Of a DNA stretch of 64,000 bases, positions 54,304 to 63,404 are shown one piece after another; the stretch's first letter is position 1, and each line of letters begins with the position of its first letter. A model generated the notes under the pieces. That model was not told where the DNA came from. It saw only the letters and a program-made list of their open reading frames with translations, and ran no database searches. The translations under genes and the position numbers were made by a program. The stretch is from Agapetus fuscipes. Its lineage: Eukaryota > Arthropoda > Insecta > Trichoptera > Glossosomatidae. The stretch covers positions 12,462,001 through 12,526,000 of the forward strand of contig OX637334.1 of NCBI GenBank assembly GCA_951799405.1, in the 5' to 3' direction.

Positions 54304-55746
54304 TTTAAATCAGTAATCAGACGACATATTAATTTGTATAGGAAAATAAACTAAAAATATGATCGTTGTGCTAGTTAAAAATTAGGTTAGGTTAGGTTAA
54401 AAATTACTGTTATGACAGTAACTCATGCCTAGGAAACTTAGGGCATATTTTTGTTCCGGGCAACATTATTTGGATAGTTACTCACAGTCACAGTCTCTCC
54501 GACCAAGCAGAGCTCCGATTGGGTCACATGTCTGGTCACGAGGTACACCGCCAGTCGTGCGCCAGTCGCCATTGTGTTTTTGAAATCTGCGCGAGGAGCG
54601 CTTCCCATTTTGAAAATTCTTTAAAATTTGTGATTTTGCAATTTACAATGTTCAGTCGCCGTTGTTGTGTACCTCATTGTTTTAACACGGAGTTAAAGTA
54701 ATCGGATTCGTTTCTATTTCACGATTAGTAATGCACTTACTGGAAAAAACAAAAAGTTTAGGTGAACTGTACTTTTTGTATGAAATGAAGGACTGTACTT
54801 TCTGTGCGAAATGAAGAACTGTTTTTTTAGAAAAGTTTAAACTAAATAAGTGTGAACTTAAATGTGTCTACTTGTGGGAATACATTTAATGTAAATCTTA
54901 AGTGTGATATATCCTTAGATTATGGACATAATTATTAAATTTGAATTGAGCAAGTCACAATGTATATATGAAAGAAAAAAATTGTAAAAATAATTATAAC
55001 ACATTAAAAAAGAAGAAAATGCATTTATAACATAGATGTAATTTATAATCAATTGTTGTAATGTAATTTAGTTGTGCTATTTGAAGTTTTTTTTAAAATA
55101 AAATATGTTTAACCATCTTCAATTGTTTTTATTTACCTACTTCGCTGCCAACTGAGTAGAAAAGTAATAATATAGAATGAAATTTATGATAGTTTAGTAT
55201 TGTCTAGACACGTAGGGTAGTTACTGCCGCTATCCATCGTTTCATATAAAAATAATACTACTTGGTTACATTTTTTTTGTTCTAAGACCGCTCTCTATAA
55301 ACCTACATACTCTGTGCAGTAACTGTCAAAACTTTACGGAAAATCGGAAAGCCATAAAGTGCATATTTGTTTTTGCCAAACTAGAGCTTATGCTCTTTAC
55401 AAATAAGGTTCGTTCACGGTTCGTTATCTTAATTTTTTTTTTAATATTGCCAGTGTACAGAAAATAATTTCCTCGTATGGAGCTAATTTCAGCCTACCTA
55501 CGCGGTTATTGTTGCAGCTCGTGCGCAAGTTGTGATAAACTGACATTTGTTCATATTTCATAATATCATTAAACTTGTCCTGCGTCGGCCTTCCCACTTA
55601 GCTAGAGAGTATTATAAGCGCGGCGCTAATAACAATAATTTATTCTCGCGTCTGATGTAACAGCGCTAGGTGGCGATGCCCCACGTGCGACCTTATTCCG
55701 CAGTCGCGGTTCAGTGTCGTCGCGACAAGGTCTGTGCTGGTCGGTA
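54304..55746. promoter_or_regulatory. PPCDC-NPRL2 divergent intergenic region
   Basis: About 1.44 kb between two divergent start codons. It contains a (TTAGG)3 block at 54383-54399, a partial diverged 250-bp repeat (54850-54930), a CACGTG E-box at 55682-55687 and an initiator-like TTCAGT at 55709-55714 just before NPRL2. Either promoter could lie here; the assignment is positional only. Confidence 0.5.
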
Positions 55747-55943
55747 ATGGCCAAGATGGCGGAAGCGGAGGGCGCAGGCCTAGAGGGGCCCATCCGCTGC
55801 ATATTCCTGTGCGAGTTCCACCCCACGCAGGGCCCCAAGATCACCTGCCAGGTGCCCGAGGGGTTCATATCCAAGGACACCTTTGACACGGTCAGCCACT
55901 ACATTATCCCCAAGGTCCAGCTGCAGAGGTGCACGCTCACGGT
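55747..55943 (+). CDS. NPRL2: NPRL2 first coding exon (partial gene)
   Basis: Encodes [11 protein letters not shown], then [31 protein letters not shown] and [12 protein letters not shown]. This is the N-terminal longin-like region of NPRL2 (nitrogen permease regulator-like 2), in particular the SEFHPTxGPKITYQVP signature. NPRL2 pairs with NPRL3 and DEPDC5 in GATOR1, which acts on Rag GTPases at the lysosome to restrain TORC1 when amino acids are low. A GTAAGC donor begins at 55944 after LT-V in phase 2. I chose ATG 55747; a second ATG at 55756 is possible. Exon 2 is not visible downstream, so the rest of the window is probably intron 1. GC-rich exon. Confidence 0.92.
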
Positions 55944-56242
55944 GTAAGCAACTACAAACATATTATCTTTATTTATTCAAAATTATTCTGTAAACTGATT
56001 TTGAATTTTTTTACTTATATTTATCTGAATTTTTTAAAAGTCCTAAACTTGCCACCTTCTATTCCAAACAGCTCAACAGATAAGTATTTTGTTTATGGTT
56101 GCTTATGTTAACAAAAACCTGTCACCGATGCCTGTCACGTTCAAAATTCGAATATGATATATTATATTATATCCAATCAGATGATGTTCCAAGTCCATTG
56201 TACTTTTCATAGTTTTCCAGTTGAATTTTACAAATATAACAG
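55944..56242. other. NPRL2 intron 1, start
   Basis: AT-rich intronic sequence with no repeat recognised. Confidence 0.5.
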
Positions 56243-56518
56243 GTGTCGGTGTTATGGCCGAGGGGGCCAAGAGGCCAATCTTACTAGCGTATTTGGAATG
56301 GAATAACGTTGGTTCGATCCCCGCTTGGGTCACTTGAGCATAACTTTGACCCTGGTTCAACAGATGTTGTTATTATATATGGTAATTATTAAATAATAAT
56401 TCATTAATATAAACAATAATGAATAATCAATTGATGATATTAATACCTGTTTCTGGCCAGACAGAATAGGTTGGTGAATTGCATTTCTCTTTACAAATCT
56501 TTTTTAAAAAAAAAAAAG
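56243..56518 (+). repeat. SINE-3 (tRNA-derived)
   Basis: Head GTGTTATGGCCGAGGGGGCC (serine-tRNA-like A box), B box TTGGTTCGATCCCC, then TGACCCTGGTTCAACAGATG, a body with an AT-rich insertion, CTGGCCAGACAGAATAGGTT and an A run at the end. Confidence 0.75.
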
Positions 56519-56690
56519 GTATTATAAGTACTTAAGTAGGGTCCATAGCAGTAAAATACAAAACATTAATTAGTCAGCTTTCTCCCTAGCAACCCGGCTA
56601 GGCAACGTCATTATCTTCGATCCATAGAGTTTGTGCTGACTCCTCCATTGTCTTTTTATTTGTCAGTAATAACACAGTCGTATAGAAAAA

Positions 56691-56892
56691 TACTAAAAAG
56701 TTAATACAGCTGTTGACTTAAAAATGATAATTTACCATTGTTCACGAAAAGCAAAATCAAGAGGAAATTCCTGGTTTTTAGATGTTTCTCTGAAGAATGC
56801 TATACATTAGTTTCTTCCACCAAGGACTGGCATCTTCATATTTTGCGACCTCGCCAATTTGTTAAAAAATATTTGCATCAGTTCTAACTTAA
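56691..56892 (+). repeat. ~200-bp duplicated segment, copy 1
   Basis: Repeated in direct orientation at 57668-57869 (AAAGTTAATACAGCTGTTGA through TCAGTTCTAACTTAAG). The two copies flank the 737-bp duplicated segment. Confidence 0.9.
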
Positions 56893-56929
56893 GGCTTGTT
56901 CGCACAAGGCGACTATTTTAGTCTATTTT
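56893..56929. repeat. TIR fragment of the 36677-type element
   Basis: GGCTTGTTCGCACAAGGCGA matches the terminus of the element at 36677-38357. Only the end is left, cut off by the duplicated segment. Confidence 0.65.
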
Positions 56930-57666
56930 ACAATATTGTCCATGTCAATTCCCGTAGCTCAGCCTGATACCTTTTAAAAATATATACCTACTTCAAATGC
57001 GATATATTCCTTGACTTATAGGTTGGTATGCGGCTGACCACCCATGCTGTAGTAAATGGTTCACTTTACCAATGTCACCCCTTTTTCAGGGAAGGTTGGC
57101 AGGAGTTGCAGGGTGTATTTCCATTTGAGATTTGGTTTTTATGTTGTAGGTTCACATGCGGCATGCGCAAGCGCGAACTTGTACGTGTCTGGTTGTGAGA
57201 ATGCATGTAATGTGAGTCCCCAATTTTGCATATCTTTGCAACTTAGATTAGATTAGATAGCACCCCTGCTGCCAGGAAAGGTGGAAACAATAATTTCACA
57301 GATCTATAGAATGGGTAAAAGAGAAATGCAAGTTGAAAGAAAATGTGAAAGTAAAGGTAAGTACAATGAATGGTTTGGGCACGTAGGAATAATGCATGAT
57401 AAGTGTATATACAGAGAAAATGTGAAAGGAAAAGGGGAGGCTGGAAAAATATGAGTTGATTAGATCGTCCAACTTGTGAAAGAATGAGATATGCAGAGTA
57501 AATGTTTCAGAGAGAATACCTATATAAAAAGGTCAAGGATATGAGCAAATTATAAAATAGCATTGCACGTATAGGACGAACGGAGGCTGGTCTGTTAAGT
57601 CTCTGGCCATTCCTTGCAGAATGCAACAGAGTTACAGTATTGATTTCGTATTGTAAGCATAAACTA
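56930..57666 (+). repeat. 737-bp duplicated segment, copy B
   Basis: Nearly identical to 53279-54015, including the 250-bp repeat at 57016-57260. The few differences (GGCTGGAAAAATATG for GGCTGAGAAAAATATG, and one or two substitutions) show it is not a simple assembly echo. Confidence 0.9.
57016..57260 (+). repeat. 250-bp repeat
   Basis: Copy within duplicated segment B, identical to 53359-53608. Confidence 0.85.
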
Positions 57667-57667
57667 A

Positions 57668-57869
57668 ACTACTAAAAAGTTAATACAGCTGTTGACTTAA
57701 AAATGATAATTTACCATTGTTCACGAAAAGCAAAATCAAGAGGAAATTCCTGGTTTTTAGATGTTTCTCTGAAGAATGCTATACATTAGTTTCTTCCACC
57801 AAGGACTGGCATCTTCATATTTTGCGACCTCGCCAATTTGTTAAAAAATATTTGCATCAGTTCTAACTT
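57668..57869 (+). repeat. ~200-bp duplicated segment, copy 2
   Basis: Direct repeat of 56691-56892. Confidence 0.9.
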
Positions 57870-57870
57870 A

Positions 57871-59200
57871 AGAGTCATTCCATATGAAATCAACCAAAAT
57901 ATGTGTTTTTTTTTTTTTCACCAACTCCGATTTTCCTAAAATTTGGTACACAGACAGATACTACTTCAAATAGAAACCGTGATTTTTTTTAGATTTTTGT
58001 GATGAATCGTTTCTGAAATATGGGGTCACCAATATTTGACCCCGGGTGACCTCGTTTGCGTATCGCGCCACGATTTTCTCAATAGATTCTTCCCTAATTA
58101 TGCTACAGACCTCAATGAGGGCTCATTTTAAAGCTATTGAAAAGTTGTATGCAGAAAATATCATACACATACATTTTAATGGTAACATCTGGAGTTGTAT
58201 GTTCTTACATCTGTTGGAGGTCAAAGGTCAATATCTAAAATACTCCATCTTGGATTGTGCTGTAACTTTACATTATTAAAGTACATACATGTATGAACAA
58301 TTCCTGAAAATTTCAGCCTGTTATATTCAGGAGCTCTTTTGTAATAAATTATTATTTCAATAAAATGAAGTTATAGCCACATTGTGGTATCCCTATTCAC
58401 AGCACTTTGTCCTGTATTTTAAATAAGCATTAAATTAAAAGGTGTACTGTTATCAATGTTGTTTGGTACAATTGAATTAATGAAATTACCTCACTTCTTG
58501 AATCTTGACTCAAGAAGTCTTGTTGATTTGTCGCTGTCTTCCTTTTTCATTTTGTATTTTCTTCCTCCACTTCCACCAAGTTCGACGGAAGCAGTTGAAA
58601 GAACATCTTCAAGAGACACAACTAATTCGTCATCCCTTGCTGGATATGTGAAGGAAGGTGATGGTCCATTTAGATACAGGAATCTGATTCGCAGTTCATT
58701 CGAAGTCTTCATTATCTTCAATACAAATCCAAGCCACCATTGGCCTTCAAAATTAACCATAACAAAATCATTCACCTCGCCAAAAGATACATTTTTATTA
58801 GTTGTTGTTACCTATTAGTTACCTTTCTTATTAGTATTCTTATTACTTATTAGTTACCACCTCTTCGTTTGAATCTGAAGTGGAAAACTGTTTCACTATC
58901 AAAGTATTTGTTGAAGTTGGGATAAATGCATGGAAACTGCGAGTCTCAGTAATAGGTTGGAGTAGGTTGAAACCATTATTTAATATTTGCCTATTGACTT
59001 CAATATCTTCAGTTGGCACAAACTCGAAAACACTGCTTTTGAGATTGTCTTTTGCCCATAGAAACAAGTCATGAGCAGTCATTATTTGGTTCTCACTTGG
59101 TCGTTGGAGACTTGCTCTAGCTGCTAGCCTCTTTACCGACCCGCCAACTCCATCACACGGCCCTTTGCCGTGTGATGTGGCAAAGAAATGCCATTCAGCT
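57871..59200 (-). pseudogene. DNA-transposon remnant with conserved C-terminal protein
   Basis: On the minus strand 59190-58843 reads WHFFATSHGKGPCDGVGG, SVKRLAARASLQRP and IMTAHDLFLWAKDNL. After a stop-rich TAATAAG patch, 58775-58491 reads NDFVMVNFEGQWWLGFVLKI, LNGPSPSFTYPARDDE and STRLLESRFKK. This HGKGPCDG...WWLGxV pair belongs to a TE-encoded protein family widespread in animals; I cannot name its superfamily with certainty. The outer end, GAGTCATTCCATATGAAATC at 57871, looks like a transposon terminus. The upstream catalytic part is missing. Confidence 0.55.
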
Positions 59201-59204
59201 TCTA

Positions 59205-59455
59205 TAATCTATAATCTATAATCTAAGTTGCAAGGATATATTCATTTAAAGCTCTCAGATGTATGCCCACAAACCAACAAGTGTAGTTCGCGCTTACAAA
59301 TGCTGAATGTGTACTTACAAATAAAATCCAAACCTCAAATGAACATAAGCCCCACAACTTTTGCCGACCTTCCCTGAAACAGGGGTGACATTGGCAAAGT
59401 GAACCATTTTTTACAGTATGGGTGGTCATCCTCATACCAACCTATAAGTCAAGGA
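59205..59455 (-). repeat. 250-bp repeat
   Basis: Minus-strand copy with a tail of repeated CTATAAT units at 59201-59225. Confidence 0.85.
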
Positions 59456-59571
59456 ATATGAATAATAAATTACATTTAAATATAAAAAAGAACAAAACCT
59501 TACAAAGAAATCTATACAAAAAAAGTCAAAAATTTCCTATGCAAAAAATGTAGCAAATGAATACACCAACA

Positions 59572-59902
59572 TTAGAAATCAACATTGCAGATTAGCCGCC
59601 ACTTCTTCCTGTCCTTGCATACTTCTTTCATTTCATCCAGAGTCATAACCTTTTTCATACAAGTCCTCCTTTTATTATGACTCTGGATATCCCAGTCATT
59701 CGCTATTTCAGAGATTTGATCCTTCCATACTTTTCTCGGTCTTCCTCTACCACGACATCCATCTATTCTAGCAACATATACTTTCTTCGTCAATCTTTCA
59801 TCACTCATTCTCTCCAAATGCCCGAACCATCTTAACATACTTCTTTCAATCTTCACTTTCACACTTTCCCTTACACCACATTCTTCTCTTACAAAATCAT
59901 TT
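59572..59902 (-). pseudogene. LINE C-terminal part, truncated by the gap
   Basis: Minus strand NDFVREECGVRESVKVKI, MLRWFGHLERMSDERL, VARIDGCRGRGRPRKVW, VMTLDEMKEVCKDRKKW. It is the intact-site sister of 52296-53118. Its upstream part runs into the N block. Confidence 0.8.
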
Positions 59903-60102
59903 NNNNNNNNNNNNNNNNNNNNNNNNNNNNNNNNNNNNNNNNNNNNNNNNNNNNNNNNNNNNNNNNNNNNNNNNNNNNNNNNNNNNNNNNNNNNNNNNNN
60001 NNNNNNNNNNNNNNNNNNNNNNNNNNNNNNNNNNNNNNNNNNNNNNNNNNNNNNNNNNNNNNNNNNNNNNNNNNNNNNNNNNNNNNNNNNNNNNNNNNNN
60101 NN
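59903..60102. other. Assembly gap (200 N)
   Basis: Exactly 200 undetermined bases, probably a fixed-size placeholder, so the true length is unknown. Confidence 0.99.
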
Positions 60103-60229
60103 ATCTCCTCTCCTGACCTTGTTTCCTAGAAATAATAATAAATCTGTCACCAACAATCCCAGCGCTCTGTTCCCTTCCTCACCCCTCCCACCCTCCACTA
60201 CTCCCACCCTTTAAAAGAATGTTACACTA

Positions 60230-60470
60230 ATTTATATTTTATTTTATTTAGTCAGTAATATTTTGTACCTGATGATGGAAACATTGTTTCCGAAACCGGT
60301 CGTACATTATTAAATTTTACTCGCCCCGTAACCTTATACAATTTGTTTTTTATTTTTAATTTTAATTTTTTAAAATAATCTCTATTCACTCCTATCTTAA
60401 AGCTGTTTTTTTTTGCATTTCTTGAATAAATTTTCCTTTTCGTGATAGATATATCAATTGCAGACAACGT
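60230..60470 (+). mobile_element. Penelope/retrozyme-like remnant with intact hammerhead core (3)
   Basis: 60265-60305 can fold as a hammerhead: stem I GTAC (60265-60268) with GTAC (60302-60305); CTGATGA at 60269-60275; stem II GGAAAC/GTTTCC (60277-60282 and 60286-60291); GAAA at 60292-60295; then CCGGTC before the expected cleavage point at 60301/60302. All core bases are present. An AT-rich 3' region follows. The left side is near the gap, so inverted arms cannot be judged. Confidence 0.6.
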
Positions 60471-60479
60471 CAAATATTA

Positions 60480-60904
60480 GCTTACTAGATAAAGAAGCCG
60501 AAAATAAATGTGTCGTGCTGTGTACATACATGAAACATGACAAAGATCCCACACTTTTGCAGACAGACATTTGTATGTGAATTTGTTGTGTGACCAGATC
60601 TATTTAGATTTGATTGGGGTCAATCCACTCGTCTTATAAATAAACCCTCACACTCGTTGGCGTAGTGTTTTTTTGTTTTGTGTATTTTGTATATACAAGC
60701 GACTTGTGTTGCCATTTTGTAAATGCATATTAATGGTTTTAGAATGCAATGTTAACGGACAACATTTGTTGTATGACCTCTGTAACCTATGCTTATCAAC
60801 TTTTAATTCAAATTCATGATTTAATTTTAATATGATACACTTGAAAATACTTCAATTTCTATAGAAAGATATTTTATTCTCTACTGAACAGATTAAAATA
60901 ATTT
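60480..60904. other. unassigned AT-rich sequence
   Basis: Nothing recognised. Confidence 0.4.
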
Positions 60905-61000
60905 GGTGGCTAGATCAGAATGCTAGAGTTCTGGGCCAGAGAACTAGGGTTCGATCCCCAGCAAGAGTGTGTCAGAAACCATTTCCCATTTTGATGATCT
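60905..61000 (+). repeat. SINE-2 head fragment
   Basis: TGGCTAGATCAGAATGCTAG (A-box-like) and GGGTTCGATCCCC (B box), then GTGTCAGAAACCATTTCCC, joined to a 250-bp repeat. Confidence 0.65.
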
Positions 61001-61001
61001 C

Positions 61002-61255
61002 CTTGACTGATAGGTTGGTACGAGGCTGACCACCCGTGCTGTAAAAATCGGTTCACTTTTGCCAATGCCACCCCGGTTCAGGGAACGGCGGCAGGAGTTG
61101 CAAGGTTTATGTCCATGTGAGGTTTTCTTTATTTGTATGCACACATGCAGAATGTGTAGGCGCGAACCTACATGTGCCTGTCTGTAGGCATGCATTTCAT
61201 ATGAGCCTTAAATGTTAACATATCCTTGCAGCTTAGATTATAGATAGATTATAGA
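61002..61255 (+). repeat. 250-bp repeat
   Basis: Plus-strand copy with tail CAGCTTAGATTATAGATAGA. Confidence 0.85.
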
Positions 61256-61259
61256 TGAT

Positions 61260-61541
61260 CGGGTTTTGACCGAGGTCCATCTTTTTGCTTCTTTTTTCTT
61301 TTTCTTCTTTCTTGCTACTTCTTCAGCTGACGTTTCGTCTCCTCTGTGAGTGACTTCTTCGGAGCTCTGCTCACTTCTGAGGTCTGAACAAACCTCAGAC
61401 TCAGACCTCTTGTTCAGATCTCAGAAGTGAGCAGAGCTCTGATGAAGTCACTCACGGAGGAGACGAAACGTCAGCTGAAGAAGTAGCAAGAAAGAAGAAA
61501 AAGAAAAAAGAAGCAAAAAGATGGACCTCGGTCAAAACCCG
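61260..61541. repeat. 282-bp palindrome carrying a hammerhead-like core (4)
   Basis: Arms 61260-61392 and 61410-61541 are about 95% inverted copies around a 17-nt loop. On the right arm: stem I AGCT (61435-61438) with AGCT (61473-61476); CTGATGA 61439-61445; stem II GTC/GAC (61447-61449 and 61462-61464); GAAA 61465-61468; CGTC 61469-61472 before the expected cleavage point. The inverted left arm has a mutated core (CCGAAGA). Confidence 0.7.
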
Positions 61542-61690
61542 GAATAAAAAAATCAAGCATCTGAAAGCCTAAAAACATTTATAAACTAAAAATGTCGGAA
61601 AGGTTGACTCAAACGCAAGAAATGACAACCAGCCCCCTCTGAAGCTGGGAAACCGCTATTTTAAGGAAAGCAGTTGGCAAATGGCCGGCA
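61542..61690. other. unassigned sequence
   Basis: Short interval without recognised features. Confidence 0.4.
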
Positions 61691-62905
61691 CCTTACCTGT
61701 GAAAATAAATAGTTGGCACACTCCACGTGCTACTCCTTTAGGGGCAATGTAGTAAGAAGTTGCTCTATATGTGCAGCTTAGTTGCATTGTAAATTATTTG
61801 GCACTTTGGAAAACAGTTTACTGGTTAATGGTTAGTGCCTCTGTTTACCAAGGGGCCAACTCGGTACTATTCAGGCTCTATTCCAACTAAAATCTAAACC
61901 AAGAAATTACTGAGTGATAAAAGTTGTGTATGATAAGGCCCAGTATTTTCAATGTTAGCATAGCCACTTAATACTCAATGAACAGGACGCACTTATGTCA
62001 ACCGTGTGGGTTTTTTTTTTTTACCAATTTAAAGTCAACAGCAAAAGCTAGCATTGAAAATACTGTGCCTAATTATAGCATTTAAACCCTTAACAGCTTG
62101 AACACAATGCTGTCATGTAAGTACATTGTATTTGTTAGAGTAGAACACAATTGCTAATAAACGTTTTATTGTGTATAAATGTGAACTGTTAGATAAAAAA
62201 TAAAGTTGTTTTTGATTAATTAGCCGGCGGCTAAATTATTTTATTAGCCACCTGACGATGCAAACGAATTGTTTGCAAACCCGGTCGTGGAACTTAATAA
62301 ATTCGCCGTAATCAAAAACAAAGCTGTTTTTATTTTTTATCTTTTAAGGTGAATGATTACAAAGTGAATGCCTCTACAAACAATAAAACTGTAAAGTGTT
62401 AGTTTCATTACAGCATGTAAAAAGGTCCGCACATTAATTGACATAGAAAAAATTGTTATGTCACACGGACGGATTTCCAGTGTCAATTGATACTAAGAGT
62501 CCATTGCAGTAGAATAATTTCCCTTTGAAAGAAATTTAACCTTAGCCTTATCTGCGGTATAATTGCTAAATCTCATTATAACTAATCCCATGTGCTACAC
62601 AAAACCTTGTCAGTAGTAGTTGTGATAAGGCTGTTCAGCAATCACTTTTATATCCATACAGTGTTTTTGTGTACATTGTTGTTGGCATGTGTGATAATCA
62701 GGGTTGTTATCAACACTTGAAACAATTTGTTGATTATGGTTAATAATACATCTTATGTGATGGTATAGCAATCACTGTATGTCGCAAAATGCAACAAAAC
62801 TAAGCTACACATATAGTGTAACTTCTTGCCGAGCTATTCCCCAATGGTTTCGCAAGTGGAAGTGGAAGTTTGGCGAGTGAAACCTATTTATCTTCACAGG
62901 TAAGG
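61691..62905. mobile_element. Nonautonomous TIR element
   Basis: CCTTACCTGTGAAAATAAAT at 61691 is matched in inverse at 62886-62905, with further inverted similarity around the GTTGCA...AGCTTAG blocks (61749-61780 and 62795-62830). The interior is noncoding and includes a hammerhead-bearing insertion. The target duplication is unclear. Confidence 0.6.
62191..62342 (+). mobile_element. Small retroelement with hammerhead-like motif (5)
   Basis: Inverted arms AGATAAAAAATAAA...GTTTTTGATTA (62191-62217) and their complement (62309-62342) enclose stem I CCAC/GTGG (62248-62251 and 62287-62290), CTGACGA (62252-62258) and stem II GCAAAC/GTTTGC (62260-62265 and 62271-62276). AAAC follows where GAAAC is expected, so one core G is lost and the motif is probably inactive. 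Confidence 0.6.
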
Positions 62906-62951
62906 CCAGCCTTACCCCATCCACTTCAGTTGAATAATAATAATATAATAA

Positions 62952-63243
62952 TATTAGGATGATTCATTTGGTGAGCGCTGTTTTTGTGTGTATCACACCT
63001 CAAGAGCCCTCTGCGAGCTTGGTCGTCACTGTAGAAAGCGCCAATTCTCAAGCAAGACCCAGTTGCTGTAAGGTTGGATGGACCTTTCAGTGACCGGTCT
63101 TTGGTAAAGGTTTATGAATTTTTCAACCCAGAGAAGAGCACATTTTGGAAATATAAATGGTATATTTTTGTGCTCCGCCGGGATTTGAATCCACAACCTT
63201 CCATTTACGAGTCAAAGTGTTGCCACTGGACTACAGACCGGTC
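62952..63243 (-). repeat. SINE-1, full-length
   Basis: Minus-strand head GACCGGTCTGTAGTCCAGTG, B box GGATTCAAATCCC, full body and LINE-like tail ending in ATT units near 62940. Confidence 0.85.
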
Positions 63244-63252
63244 CAAGAAGGG

Positions 63253-63362
63253 GGGGTTTCACAGCTCCTGAGGGGGCTGGTACTTATTATTGTGAAGGCT
63301 TAGTAAACCTTACGGATATTTTATTTTGGGTTGGAAATGAACGCCGAAACCGCACTGTATGT
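63253..63362 (-). repeat. SINE-2 body fragment
   Basis: CCCAAAATAAAATATCCGTA and AAGGTTTACTAAGCCTTCAC in reverse, without the tRNA-like head. Confidence 0.6.
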
Positions 63363-63404
63363 CAGATATTTGAATTAGAAAAACGAATTATTTTCATGAT
63401 TATA

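Noticed and set aside
54519..54701. Possible THAP-type zinc finger start (MFSRRCCVPHC)
   Set aside because: Only a CxxxC-like string in a 60-codon frame; no following exon with the rest of the domain was found.
55682..55687. CACGTG as a TFEB/MITF site controlling NPRL2
   Set aside because: A single 6-bp match is expected by chance; kept only as a note under the divergent promoter.
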